The notes under the pieces are model-generated. The model ran no database searches. It worked only from the letters and a program-made list of their open reading frames with translations, and was not told the DNA's origin. Made by a program: the position numbers and the translations under genes. From positions 62,001 through 126,000 of the forward strand of contig NZ_JAHUWK010000009.1 of NCBI RefSeq assembly GCF_019219065.1: a DNA stretch of 64,000 nt, given 5' to 3'. This DNA comes from Duganella sp. sic0402. GTDB lineage: Bacteria > Pseudomonadota > Gammaproteobacteria > Burkholderiales > Burkholderiaceae_D. Positions 1 through 8,829 of the stretch are shown in pieces (positions within the stretch are counted from its first letter, which is position 1; each line of letters starts with the position of its first letter).

Positions 1-1594
1 TGTTCAGCTGGCCCGGCGTTGGTGCGCGGAAGCCGGTCGAATAGGAACCGCGCAGCGCGAAGTCCGGCGTTACTTCAAAACGTGCCGACAGCTTGCCGTT
101 GACGGTGTTGCCGAACTCGGAGAAATCTTCATAGCGTACTGCCGCGCCGATCGATGCCTGCTTGCTCAGCGGGACTTCGATGTCGGCATAAGCGGCATAG
201 CTATCCTGATCCCACTTGCCAGCCTGGATATCGCTGAAGCCCGGCGCGCCGTTGGAATTGGCGTCCAGGCCGGCCGAAGCGCCCGGACCGACCGCGTAGG
301 AAGCCGGATCGCCGGCCTTCACTGCGTAGCTCTCGTTACGGTATTCCGCGCCAAAAGCGACGTTAATCGGCTGCGACAGTCCGGCCACATTCCACGCGTA
401 GCTGAAGTTGGCGTTGACCAGTTTCTCTTCCTGGGTCAGACGGCCCAGGTTGAAGAAAGTCGGGCTGTTCGGGCCCAGCGAGGCGTTGATCGAATTGTGC
501 AGGCCATAGTCGATGGCGTTGCGGCCATAGGAGGCGCTGACATCCCAGCTCAGCGCATCATTGAACTGGCCGCGTAAGCCAGCCATCAGCTGCATGTCAT
601 TCTGCTTGTTGGTGTACTGCGGGCTGAAGCCGAGCGGGAATACGCTACGCACATCCCAGCCGGGGAACACGGTGGTCAGCTTGTAGACCGAGGTACTGGT
701 GTCTGGATTACGCCAGTTGAAGTCCGAGGTGCCGTCGCTATGCGCGAACAGGCCGTAGCTGTAGGCCACCGTGTCGCCACCCAGATCCCAGTTGGCGTTG
801 AAGCCGGCGCGCTGGCTTTCCAGGTCCGGCTGGCCCCAGCGCTGTACCGGGTTCGGCACTTTCAATTCAGGGTGTGCTGCCTGGAAGGCGATCGCGTCAG
901 GACGCTGGCGGGTGCGCGAGGTCGGATCGGACTGTGCCGCTTCGGCAAACAGCGTGACGCGGGCATTCTCGCCCAGCATGAAGCCGTATTTGGCGCGCAG
1001 CTCGTTGGCCTTGCCGTCGCCTTCGCTGTACTGGCCGTGCTGGGCGCTGATCTCTCCGCCCAGGCTGTCATCCAGAATGATGTTGATGACGCCGGCAATG
1101 GCGTCCGAACCATACTGCGCCGAAGCGCCGTCGCGCAGCACTTCGATGCGCTTGATGGCGCTGGTCGGAATCTGCGCCAGGTCGGGCGCCTGGGCACCGC
1201 GCGCGCCGAGCAGCGCACTGCGGTGGAAGCGGCGGCCGTTGACCAGCACCAGCGTCTGGTCCGGCGACAGGCCACGCAGCGTGGCTGGGCGCACAAATAC
1301 CTGGCCGTCGGCCATCGGCAAACGCTGCACCACATACGATGGCACCAGCTGCGCCAGCACATCATTCAGGTCGGACGATTCGACCGCGCCGATTTCTTCG
1401 CGGGTGAACACGTCCACCGGCGCCAGCGTGTCGAACTGGGTGCGGTTGCTGGCGCGGGTGCCGGTGACGATCACCGATTGCTGCGCGTCGGCGCTGACCG
1501 CTGCGGCGGCGCTGGTATTTTGGGCGTGGGCGATGCTCAGCGCCTGGCAGGCGCACAGCAGCGCGGCTGCGCTGGCGATTTGGCTACGTTTCAT
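1..1594 (-). CDS. TonB-dependent outer membrane receptor, C-terminus cut by window edge
   Basis: The 531 visible codons run from ATG at 1594 leftwards off the window, so the rest of the beta-barrel is missing. The N-terminus is a signal peptide (residues about 1-24, ending AHA before QNTS). A TonB-box-like stretch QQSVIVTGTR follows, then a plug domain with VLVNGRRFHRSALL and the classic IEVLRDGASAQYGSDAIAG motif around residues 145-165. The start of the barrel comes next. Such receptors import a ligand across the outer membrane using TonB energy. The plug resembles the large class that binds carbohydrates or small organics rather than a clear siderophore receptor, but the ligand cannot be told. 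No regulator or transporter lies on the visible side. The start is supported by the signal peptide. Confidence 0.93.
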   Translation of the reverse strand, partial: MKRSQIASAAALLCACQALSIAHAQNTSAAAAVSADAQQSVIVTGTRASNRTQFDTLAPVDVFTREEIGAVESSDLNDVLAQLVPSYVVQRLPMADGQVFVRPATLRGLSPDQTLVLVNGRRFHRSALLGARGAQAPDLAQIPTSAIKRIEVLRDGASAQYGSDAIAGVINIILDDSLGGEISAQHGQYSEGDGKANELRAKYGFMLGENARVTLFAEAAQSDPTSRTRQRPDAIAFQAAHPELKVPNPVQRWGQPDLESQRAGFNANWDLGGDTVAYSYGLFAHSDGTSDFNWRNPDTSTSVYKLTTVFPGWDVRSVFPLGFSPQYTNKQNDMQLMAGLRGQFNDALSWDVSASYGRNAIDYGLHNSINASLGPNSPTFFNLGRLTQEEKLVNANFSYAWNVAGLSQPINVAFGAEYRNESYAVKAGDPASYAVGPGASAGLDANSNGAPGFSDIQAGKWDQDSYAAYADIEVPLSKQASIGAAVRYEDFSEFGNTVNGKLSARFEVTPDFALRGSYSTGFRAPTPGQLN

Positions 1595-1744
1595 ATTCGC
1601 TACTCGTGTGGTTGTGGTGGAAGTGGCGAGCGGTAGCTTACTGGCGCAGTATTTCATGGGTATGACTTTGCAAGTTACTAAGATGCCGCTGATATGCGAC
1701 AATCGCCGTTGTCGTCTTATTTATTTTTTCAGGAGCGCGGTTCC

Positions 1745-2224
1745 ATGTTCGGCCTGTTCAAGTCACCAGCACTATCGCCGCGCCTGTTACGCCTGAAAGA
1801 ATCGGCGCTGTTCGCATCGCTGACGCCGCTTGAACTGAAAATCGTCGATGGCCTGATGCACGAGCGCCGCTATCTGGCCGAGGAAATCATCTTTGACGAA
1901 GGTGAGGAAGGCCAGGCGCTGTACCTGGTGATGTCTGGCCGCGTGATCATCAGCCGCCAGCATAGTGCTGGCCGCGAGGTGGTGGCAGAACTGTCGGCCG
2001 GCGCCTTCTTTGGCGACCTGGCTTTGCTGGACAATGCGCCGCGCAACGCGCAAACGCGCGCACTGGACAATTGCGAACTGGCGGTCTTCTTCCGCGCCGA
2101 CTTCATGGGTCTGATGGAAACCGATCCCGTCATCGGCTACAAGATCGCGCTGGCACTGGCGCGCCACATCGGCGGCCGCCTGCGCGACTGGATGGCCGGC
2201 AAGCCGCAAGTCGAGGCGCTATGA
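1745..2224 (+). CDS. stand-alone cyclic-nucleotide-binding (Crp-type cNMP) domain protein
   Basis: This is a 159-residue protein made almost entirely of one cNMP-binding beta-barrel (residues about 18-140). The phosphate-binding cassette is clear: FFGDLALLDNAPRNAQTRA resembles the FGE-L-A-L...P-R-A-T cassette of cAMP-binding proteins. No helix-turn-helix follows, so it is not a Crp-like regulator but probably a ligand-sensing subunit. The ATG at 1745 is preferred over the upstream in-frame ATG at 1694, because AGGAG lies at 1731-1735. Its stop overlaps the start of the next gene in ATGA (2221-2224), which suggests translational coupling with the membrane protein. What it senses, and whether it gates its neighbour, is inference. 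Confidence 0.85.
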   Translation: MFGLFKSPALSPRLLRLKESALFASLTPLELKIVDGLMHERRYLAEEIIFDEGEEGQALYLVMSGRVIISRQHSAGREVVAELSAGAFFGDLALLDNAPRNAQTRALDNCELAVFFRADFMGLMETDPVIGYKIALALARHIGGRLRDWMAGKPQVEAL

Positions 2225-3348
2225 ATCTGCTGCCGACCCAACAGCGTGGCGGGCCGGTGGTATGGAGCGGCATCATCGCCGCCACCTGCGTGCTGCTGTT
2301 CCTGCTACAACAGACGCTGTTCCTGGCGATCCCCTTCCTTCTCGGCATTGTGCTGTACTACATCCTGCAACCGCCCATGCAAAGGCTGACACGCATGGGT
2401 TTCAGCCAGAACGCCGCCACCATGCTGGTCGGTGCGTTGTTCCTGATACTGGTCGCGCTGGCGGTGCTGATGGTGATCTTCTGGAAAACCACGCCAGACA
2501 CATCCTGGCAAGACATGCTGGGCATCTATCTGGCCGGCGGGCTGGAGTTTGTGCGGCATACGCTGCTGACGCTCGAAGAACAATTTCCGCTGCTGCGCCA
2601 AGTGCAATTGGCGGACACCGTCAACCAGCGCATGAGCGACTTCACCGGTGCCTATCTTCAATCTCACCTGACCGACATCCTGGTGTCGGCGGCGGCCTGG
2701 CTGCCGTCGCTGCTGCTGGCGCCGTTCCTGACCTTCTTCTTTTTACGCGACGGCCTGCGCTTCAAAAAATTTTTGGCGCGCGCGGTGCCGAATGCTTTCT
2801 TCGAGCGCACGCTGTGCCTGCTGCATGAGGTTGACCAGACGGCGCACCGCTACTTCCGCGGCCTCATTCGTTTGACCATACTGGATACCGCCGTGCTGGC
2901 GCTGGGCCTGTGGGCGATAGGCGTATCGTCGCCGCTGACGCTGGGGCTGATCGCGGCGGTGCTGGCGTGGGTACCGTATGTCGGCTCCATCGTCGGCTGC
3001 ATGCTGGTGGTGATGGTGGCGTCGACCGATGCGCCGTCGAATCCCTCGGTGGCGTATCTGGCGATCGGCGTATTCATTTGCGTGCGGCTGCTGGATGATT
3101 TCGTCTTCATGCCGTTGACGCTGGGGCGCAGTCTGCACATCCATCCTTTGATCACCGTGCTGATGATCTTCATCGGAGGATCGGTGGCGGGCGTGGCGGG
3201 ACTGATGCTGGTACTACCATTGCTGGGCGTGGTGATGGTGATCGGCGAAACACTAGGCCGTCTCATCACCGACCCACGCCTGCGCGCCCGCCACCGCAAC
3301 GCCATGCAACTGCGCACCAAGCAAGCCAGCTACGACCTGACGTCCTAG
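2221..3348 (+). CDS. AI-2E/PerM (UPF0118) family membrane transporter
   Basis: This 375-residue, very hydrophobic protein has the family layout: two N-terminal helices (VVWSGIIAATCVLLFLL, then LAIPFLLGIVLYYIL), a soluble middle region (about 100-160), then helices with PFLTFFFLRDG and the C-terminal LPLLGVVMVIGE segment. Family members include PerM, the AI-2 exporter TqsA and Na+/H+ antiporter-like proteins. The substrate cannot be read from sequence. The start ATG overlaps the stop of the cyclic-nucleotide-binding gene, so the two are almost certainly co-translated. That pairing makes a nucleotide-controlled transporter an attractive but untested idea. Confidence 0.88.
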   Translation: MNLLPTQQRGGPVVWSGIIAATCVLLFLLQQTLFLAIPFLLGIVLYYILQPPMQRLTRMGFSQNAATMLVGALFLILVALAVLMVIFWKTTPDTSWQDMLGIYLAGGLEFVRHTLLTLEEQFPLLRQVQLADTVNQRMSDFTGAYLQSHLTDILVSAAAWLPSLLLAPFLTFFFLRDGLRFKKFLARAVPNAFFERTLCLLHEVDQTAHRYFRGLIRLTILDTAVLALGLWAIGVSSPLTLGLIAAVLAWVPYVGSIVGCMLVVMVASTDAPSNPSVAYLAIGVFICVRLLDDFVFMPLTLGRSLHIHPLITVLMIFIGGSVAGVAGLMLVLPLLGVVMVIGETLGRLITDPRLRARHRNAMQLRTKQASYDLTS

Positions 3349-3402
3349 ACCTGCATCAAACGTGCGCGGTGGCGAGCGGCGGCGGAGGTGGGCGGGAATC
3401 TG

Positions 3403-3513
3403 ATGGTGAACTTTGTGACGATACTGGTGATCGCCGCGCTGCTGTTCGGTTTTCAAGGGCTGGATACCGTGCTCGGCCAGTTCGGCCGGGATGCCGGCGT
3501 GCTGCAAAAGTAA
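3403..3513 (+). CDS. possible 36-residue membrane peptide
   Basis: A short frame starts at ATG 3403, 54 bases after the transporter gene. It encodes MVNFVTILVIAALLFGFQG followed by a polar tail ending VLQK. The N-terminal half would make one transmembrane helix. A GGAGG lies upstream at 3384-3388, farther from the ATG than ideal. The stop codon sits right against a strong terminator, which is what the last gene of an operon looks like. I recognise no family. It could equally be untranslated 3' sequence. Confidence 0.35.
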   Translation: MVNFVTILVIAALLFGFQGLDTVLGQFGRDAGVLQK

Positions 3514-3514
3514 A

Positions 3515-3543
3515 ACGGGAGCCGAGGCTCCCGTTTTTGTTTT
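3515..3543. terminator. bidirectional intrinsic terminator between the perM-type operon and ahpF
   Basis: Inverted repeat ACGGGAGCC / GGCTCCCGT with a tiny loop, flanked by A-runs on the left and TTTTTGTTTT on the right. It can therefore end transcription in both directions. It lies just past the short peptide frame and just past the ahpF stop. Confidence 0.85.
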
Positions 3544-3544
3544 A

Positions 3545-5143
3545 TTACGCGGTTAATGCCTGCTTTTCGGCCGACTCTTCCACCACTTCCTCGTCATCCG
3601 AGCGGATCAGGTGATCGAAGGCTGACAGGGCGGCCTTTGCGCCTTCGCCGGTGGCGATGATGATCTGCTTGTACGGCACCGTGGTGACGTCGCCGGCAGC
3701 AAACACACCCGGCAGCGAAGTCTGGCCACGCGCGTCCACTTCGATCTCGCCGTGGCGCGACAGGGCAACCGTGCCTTTCAGCCACTCGGTGTTCGGTACC
3801 AGGCCGATCTGCACGAACACGCCTTCCAGCTCGACCTTGTGCGACACATTGGTGTTGCGGTCGGTGTAGCTCAAGCCGTTGACGATCTTGCCGTCGCCGT
3901 GGATCTCGGTGGTTTGCGCCGAGGTGATCACGGTGACATTCGGCAGGCTGCGCAGCTTGCGTTGCAGCACCGCGTCAGCACGCAGTTCCGCGCCGAACTC
4001 GATCAAGGTCACATGCTTGACCAGGCCAGCCAGGTCGATCGCCGCTTCCACGCCAGAGTTGCCGCCGCCGATCACCGACACGCGCTTGCCCTTGAACAGC
4101 GGACCATCGCAGTGCGGGCAGTAAGCCACGCCGTGGTTACGGTATTCCTTTTCGCCCGGCACGTTGATCTCGCGCCAGCGGGCGCCGGTCGCCAGGATCA
4201 CCGACTTGGCTTTCAGCACCGCGCCGGAGGCGGTCTGGATTTCCACCACTTTGCCAGCCTGCACCAGCTTGCTGGCACGCTGGGTGTTCATGATATCAAC
4301 GTCGTATTCCTTGACGTGCTGTTCCAGTGCGACGGCAAACTTCGGCCCTTCGGTCTCTTTCACCGAAATGAAGTTCTCGATCGCCAGGGTGTCCAGCACC
4401 TGGCCGCCGAAACGCTCGGCCAGCACACCGGTGCGGATGCCTTTGCGGGCAGCGTAGATCGCCGCAGCCGCGCCGGCAGGGCCACCGCCAACCACCAGCA
4501 CATCGAACACTTCTTTCTTGCTCAGTTCCGCAGCCTGGCGCACGCCGGCATTGGTGTCCAGCTTGGCGAGGATTTCCTCGACCGAGGTGCGGCCCTGGCC
4601 GAAATGCTGGCCGTTCAGGAACATCATCGGCACGGCCAGAATCTGGCGCTCTTCGACTTCCTTGGCGAACAGGCCGCCGTCGATGGTGGTCACTTTGATG
4701 CGTGGGTTAATCACCGACATGGCGTTCAGCGCCTGCACCACGTCCGGGCAGTTATGGCAGGTCAGCGACATGAAGGTTTCGAATTCGTAATCGCCATCCA
4801 GGTTGCGGATTTGCTCGATCACGGCTTCGTCAAATTTGATGGTGTGGCCGCCGACTTGCAGCAGCGCCAGCACCAGCGAGGTGAATTCGTGGCCCATCGG
4901 AATCGCGGCGAAACGCACGGCGATATCGGTGCCTGCACGGTTGATGCTGAACGACGGTGCACGTACGCCAGCTTCGCTGCGCTCGACCAGCGTGATCTTG
5001 TCGCTCAACTCGCTGATTTCGAGGAGCAGTTCTTTCATCTCACGGGCCTTGGCGCTGTCATCGAGAGAAGCGACCAGCTCCAGTGGGTGAACCACTTTTT
5101 CCAGGTAGGCTTTCAACTGGGTTTTGAGGGTAGCGTCCAACAT
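3545..5143 (-). CDS. ahpF: alkyl hydroperoxide reductase subunit F (AhpC reductase)
   Basis: AhpF is a cytoplasmic flavoprotein that passes electrons from NADH through FAD and two disulfide centres to AhpC. The 532 residues match the family length. The N-terminal double thioredoxin-like domain carries the redox pair CHNC (129-132). The thioredoxin-reductase-like part has the FAD motif GGGPAG (219-224), the second redox pair CPHC (342-345) and the NAD motif GGGNSG (359-364). It lies 107 bases downstream of ahpC on the same strand. A GC-rich hairpin stands between them, so the two are probably co-transcribed at different levels. Confidence 0.97.
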   Translation of the reverse strand: MLDATLKTQLKAYLEKVVHPLELVASLDDSAKAREMKELLLEISELSDKITLVERSEAGVRAPSFSINRAGTDIAVRFAAIPMGHEFTSLVLALLQVGGHTIKFDEAVIEQIRNLDGDYEFETFMSLTCHNCPDVVQALNAMSVINPRIKVTTIDGGLFAKEVEERQILAVPMMFLNGQHFGQGRTSVEEILAKLDTNAGVRQAAELSKKEVFDVLVVGGGPAGAAAAIYAARKGIRTGVLAERFGGQVLDTLAIENFISVKETEGPKFAVALEQHVKEYDVDIMNTQRASKLVQAGKVVEIQTASGAVLKAKSVILATGARWREINVPGEKEYRNHGVAYCPHCDGPLFKGKRVSVIGGGNSGVEAAIDLAGLVKHVTLIEFGAELRADAVLQRKLRSLPNVTVITSAQTTEIHGDGKIVNGLSYTDRNTNVSHKVELEGVFVQIGLVPNTEWLKGTVALSRHGEIEVDARGQTSLPGVFAAGDVTTVPYKQIIIATGEGAKAALSAFDHLIRSDDEEVVEESAEKQALTA

Positions 5144-5175
5144 GATTTTCTTCCTTTACACAAATATTTAGGCGT

Positions 5176-5203
5176 ATGCCGGGCCGGACGCCCGGTCCGG
5201 CAT
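5176..5203 (-). other. stem-loop in the ahpC-ahpF intergenic region
   Basis: Near-perfect inverted repeat with 12-base arms (ATGCCGGGCCGG / CCGGTCCGGCAT, one G-T pairing) and an ACGC loop. No T-run follows on the minus strand, so a plain terminator is less likely than an mRNA-stabilising or attenuating element. It could keep ahpC message above ahpF. Confidence 0.6.
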
Positions 5204-5250
5204 CGCGGTAACTACTTGTTTGCTGCTTTGTTGTTCAAGCTAAGCCGGGC

Positions 5251-5814
5251 TTAGATCTTGCCAACCAGGTCCAGCGATGGGGTCAGGGTAGCTGCACCCT
5301 CGGTCCATTTAGCTGGGCACACTTGGCCTGGGTGCTCGGCAACGTATTTAGCTGCTTTGACTTTGCGCAGCAGTTCGCTTGCGTCGCGGCCGATGCCGTT
5401 GTCGTGCACTTCCAGCACTTTGATCTGGCCTTCTGGATTGATCACGAAGGTGCCGCGCAGTGCCAGGCCTTCTTCTTCGATCATCACTTCGAAGTTACGC
5501 GACAGGGTGCCGGTTGGGTCGCCGATCAGCGGGTAGTTCACTTTCTTGATCGCGTCCGAGGTGTCGTGCCATGCTTTGTGCGCGAAGTGGGTGTCGGTCG
5601 ACACGCCGTAGACTTCCACGCCCAGTTTGGCGAATTCAGGTTGCTGCTCGGCCAGGTCTTCCAGTTCGGTTGGGCAAACGAAGGTGAAGTCGGCTGGGTA
5701 GAACATCAGAACGGACCACTTGCCTTTCAGGGTCTCGTCGCTCACGTCGATGAATTTACCTGCGTGGTATGCGGTGGCCTTGAATGGTTTGATTTGGGTG
5801 TTGATCAGGGACAT
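5251..5814 (-). CDS. ahpC: alkyl hydroperoxide reductase subunit C (typical 2-Cys peroxiredoxin)
   Basis: AhpC reduces hydrogen peroxide and organic hydroperoxides in the cytoplasm and is recycled by AhpF. The 187-residue protein has the peroxidatic cysteine C47 in [13 protein letters not shown] and the resolving cysteine C166 in the C-terminal GQVCPAKW, the typical 2-Cys arrangement. A GAGGA ribosome-binding site precedes the ATG at 5814. It is the first gene of an ahpC-ahpF unit with its own promoter region (5853-5905). No oxyR gene lies in the window. Confidence 0.98.
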   Translation of the reverse strand: MSLINTQIKPFKATAYHAGKFIDVSDETLKGKWSVLMFYPADFTFVCPTELEDLAEQQPEFAKLGVEVYGVSTDTHFAHKAWHDTSDAIKKVNYPLIGDPTGTLSRNFEVMIEEEGLALRGTFVINPEGQIKVLEVHDNGIGRDASELLRKVKAAKYVAEHPGQVCPAKWTEGAATLTPSLDLVGKI

Positions 5815-5852
5815 TGTGGTTTCCTCGTTGGGTTGTGAATCATTGAGACGCC

Positions 5853-5905
5853 AGTTTAAGGCTTTTTAATCCATTTGCAAAATTGATTGTTCCAATAGTT
5901 TCAAT
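5853..5905 (-). promoter_or_regulatory. ahpC promoter with possible OxyR-type operator
   Basis: On the minus strand a TTGCAA -35 box (5875-5880) and a TAAACT -10 box (5853-5858) stand 16 bases apart. Directly upstream (5882-5905) is a dyad-rich element with the pattern ATTG-N5-ATTG-GAA-CAAT-CAAT. A LysR-type activator such as OxyR, abutting the -35 box, would fit the role of ahpC. The operator name is inferred from context, since the site does not closely match the E. coli OxyR consensus. It overlaps the last codon of the upstream gene. Confidence 0.5.
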
Positions 5906-8714
5906 TAGGTTTAACTATCGGCGCAGCAAACGGCATAGCATTATCGCGCAGGAAGGCATCGAATTGCGCCGCCGGCATGGGCCTGGCAAAAAGATAACCC
6001 TGGCCGTAGTCGCAGCCGGCGGCGGCCAGTAGTGCGCGCTGCTCCGGCGTTTCCACGCCTTCGGCGATCACCTTCAATTCCAGCTTGTGTGCCATGACGA
6101 TGATCGCCTCGGACAGCGCCATATCGCTGGAGTCCGGTGCCAGGTTGCGGGTGAAGGAGCGGTCGATTTTCAGGTAATCGATATCGAATTTCTTCAGGTA
6201 GGACAGCGAGGAGTAGCCGGTGCCGAAGTCGTCCAGCGCCACCTGGATGCCGGCGTCGCGCAATTGCAGCAGGCGGTTGCTGACCGCGCTGCTGGCGTCC
6301 AGCAGCAGTCCTTCGGTGATTTCCACCACCAGCGACTGGCCGGGCAGCGCCAGCGATTGCAGGTGCTGCAGCCAGCCCTGATAGCCATTACCCTCGCGCT
6401 GGAATTCCAGCGGCGACTGGTTCAGGCTGATCTGGAAATCCGCATCGTGCGACTGGCGCCAGCGCTGCACCCAGCGCGCTGATTCGTGAAATACCCACTC
6501 GCCGATATCGATGATCAGGCCGCTCGCCTCAGCCAGCGGGATGAATTCCAGCGGGCTGACCAGGCCGCGCTGCGGATGGTTCCAGCGTATCAGCGCCTCG
6601 GCCTTGTGGATAGCGCCGCTGGCCAGGTGCACAATGGGCTGGAAGTACAGCTCGAACTGCTGGCCCTTCAGCGCGCCGCGCAAATCATTGGTCAGCCGCA
6701 TGCGGCTCAGCGCCGCCACCTGCAAGGCCGGCGTGAAATAGCTGTAGCGGTTGCGTCCGGCGCCCTTGGCGGCGTACATGGCCTGGTCGGCGTGTTTCAG
6801 CAGGTCGTCGATGTCGAGTGCGTCGTCCGGGTACAGCGTGATGCCGATGCTGGCCGAGACGAAAGCCTGCTCCTGCCCCAGCGCGAACGGCTGCAGCAGG
6901 CTGCTGAGAATGTCCTGGGCGATGCGCTCGACATGGTCCGGCGTTTCCAGTTCGCACAGGATGACGGTGAACTCGTCGCCGCCCAGCCGCGCCACCGTGT
7001 CCGACTTGCGCACGCAGGCGCTGATGCGGCGCGCGGCGTCCACTAGCAGCACGTCGCCCTGGTGGTGGCCCAGCGTGTCGTTGACTTCCTTGAAGTGGTC
7101 GAGGTCGATGAACAGGATCGCCAGGTGCGACTTGTCGCGCTGGCTTTTCAGCAGGTCGTGCGCCAGCCGGTCGAGGAACATGCGGCGGTTGGGCAGCTGG
7201 GTCAGCGCATCGAAATTGGCCTGCTGCCAGATCAGCTGCTCACTTTGCTTCTTGGCGGTGACATCCTCGATCATGCACAAGTGGTGCGGATGGCTGCCGG
7301 CCTCGGCCTCGATAGCGTTGACCGAGACATCGATCCACACCACGCCGCCATCCGGCCTGAACAGCCGGCTGAGCGCCTTGAAGCTGCTGATCTGCCGCGC
7401 ATTCAGCAAGGCCATCTGCGCCTTGATCTGCACGATATCGTCCGGATGGCCGACTTCCAGCCAGCGCAGCGCGCGCAACTCGTGCTGCGAGCGGCCGAGG
7501 ATTTCCTGGTAGCGCGGATTGATGTCGCGGTATTCATGGCTGACCGAATCGATCAGCGCGATGCCCAGCGGCGCCGCCTCGAACATGGTGCGGAAGCGCT
7601 GCTCGCCGGTGCGGATAGTTTCCAGCGCCCGCTTGCGTTCGTGCGCCAGTCGGCTGAAGTGGATGGCCGCGCCCAGCACCAGCAGCAAGGCCACGCCGCC
7701 CAGCGCGCGGTACAGCCAGGCCAGGCTGGTGTGGCCGCTGTCGAGCCGGTACATAAAGCCGTCGAAGCTGGCGCCCTTGGGCAGCATGCCCAGGCCGGCA
7801 TAAACATCGGCGATATGCTGCCAGCGGTCCGGATTCATATAGCCGATTTCCACCAGCACCGGCTGCACCAGCGGCACCATCTGGCGCGCCTCGTACAGCA
7901 GGTGCTGGCGGTCGCTGCGGCGCGAATATTTGCTGAGGATGATGTCGGCCATCTGCTCCTGGTGGCTCATCGCCCACTGCCAGCCGCGCATGCTGGCGGC
8001 GCGGAAGGCGCGCACCCGCGCCGGATGGCTGGCCAGTTCGCGCTCGCTGGTGAACAGGTTGTCGCCGTAGAAATCGATGCCAACCGCGCGCGGACTGTAG
8101 ATATCATAGGGAAAGCCGAGCCGGTCGAAGGTGTCCGGCTCGTTGGTGCTGTAGATCGCCATCGCATCCACTTTGCCGCTGATCAGGTCTTGCGGATTGA
8201 AGCTGTGCTCAACGCGCTGGAAACCGTTGGTCGGCACGCCTTCCTTGGCCAGGTAGGCCAGCAGCTCGTCGGCGTTGCCCAGGTCGTCGGTCAGCGAGCC
8301 GATCATCGCGCGCTTGCCGGCCAGGCGACGGATATCGGGATCGGCGCCGGTCTGGCGCATCGCCAGCGCATATGGCGAATGCTGGAAGATCACCCCCAGC
8401 ACCACCACCGGCTTGCCGGCCATGCGCGCCAATAGCAGGCTGCTGCTGCCGGTGCCGTACTCGGCCTTGCCGGCGATGACATCGCGCTCCGGCGCATTGC
8501 CGTCCGCCCCTTCGAGGATGCGCACTTCCAGCCCGGCCTCGCGGTAATAGCCGAGTTCCTGCGCGGCGTAGTAGCCGGCGAACTGGAACTGGTGGACATG
8601 CTTGAGCTGCAACGTGATTTTTTCCAGCGCCATAGCCGGCGCCGCAGCCAGCAGGCAGGCGGCGACGCACAGGCGGAGGCGAAGGCGGGCGAGAACGCAG
8701 AAGCGAAATGGCAC
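5901..8714 (-). CDS. NMT1-type periplasmic sensor with PAS, GGDEF and EAL domains
   Basis: This 937-residue membrane protein is predicted to make and/or break c-di-GMP in response to a periplasmic ligand. A signal peptide (1-29) is followed by an NMT1/THI5-like substrate-binding domain (about 30-320), starting [17 protein letters not shown]. One transmembrane helix (about 332-353) comes next, then a PAS domain (about 370-485). The GGDEF domain is intact (578-582, RLGGDEF), with a product-inhibition I-site RKSD at 569-572. The EAL domain (about 680-930) has EAL at 706-708, [15 protein letters not shown] and QGYLFARP. Both catalytic signatures look complete. The binding domain is related to those that bind thiamine-pyrimidine precursors or nitrate/sulfonates, but the ligand is unknown. 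It is a single gene upstream of ahpC. Confidence 0.93.
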   Translation of the reverse strand: MPFRFCVLARLRLRLCVAACLLAAAPAMALEKITLQLKHVHQFQFAGYYAAQELGYYREAGLEVRILEGADGNAPERDVIAGKAEYGTGSSSLLLARMAGKPVVVLGVIFQHSPYALAMRQTGADPDIRRLAGKRAMIGSLTDDLGNADELLAYLAKEGVPTNGFQRVEHSFNPQDLISGKVDAMAIYSTNEPDTFDRLGFPYDIYSPRAVGIDFYGDNLFTSERELASHPARVRAFRAASMRGWQWAMSHQEQMADIILSKYSRRSDRQHLLYEARQMVPLVQPVLVEIGYMNPDRWQHIADVYAGLGMLPKGASFDGFMYRLDSGHTSLAWLYRALGGVALLLVLGAAIHFSRLAHERKRALETIRTGEQRFRTMFEAAPLGIALIDSVSHEYRDINPRYQEILGRSQHELRALRWLEVGHPDDIVQIKAQMALLNARQISSFKALSRLFRPDGGVVWIDVSVNAIEAEAGSHPHHLCMIEDVTAKKQSEQLIWQQANFDALTQLPNRRMFLDRLAHDLLKSQRDKSHLAILFIDLDHFKEVNDTLGHHQGDVLLVDAARRISACVRKSDTVARLGGDEFTVILCELETPDHVERIAQDILSSLLQPFALGQEQAFVSASIGITLYPDDALDIDDLLKHADQAMYAAKGAGRNRYSYFTPALQVAALSRMRLTNDLRGALKGQQFELYFQPIVHLASGAIHKAEALIRWNHPQRGLVSPLEFIPLAEASGLIIDIGEWVFHESARWVQRWRQSHDADFQISLNQSPLEFQREGNGYQGWLQHLQSLALPGQSLVVEITEGLLLDASSAVSNRLLQLRDAGIQVALDDFGTGYSSLSYLKKFDIDYLKIDRSFTRNLAPDSSDMALSEAIIVMAHKLELKVIAEGVETPEQRALLAAAGCDYGQGYLFARPMPAAQFDAFLRDNAMPFAAPIVKPN

Positions 8715-8773
8715 GGTTATCCCGAAGCGATAAGCACTGGCGCTAGTGTAGCGCAGGCCATTCCCGCAGGCAC

Positions 8774-8814
8774 AAAAAAAAAAGGACGGCCGGGCTGGCC
8801 GCCCGCCGTCCTTT
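8774..8814 (-). terminator. intrinsic terminator after the RCC1 lipoprotein gene
   Basis: On the minus strand AAAGGACGGC pairs with GCCGTCCTTT across a GC-rich loop, followed by a run of ten T. It lies 16 bases past the stop codon. Confidence 0.9.
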
Positions 8815-8829
8815 GCAGCTTGCCGTCGA

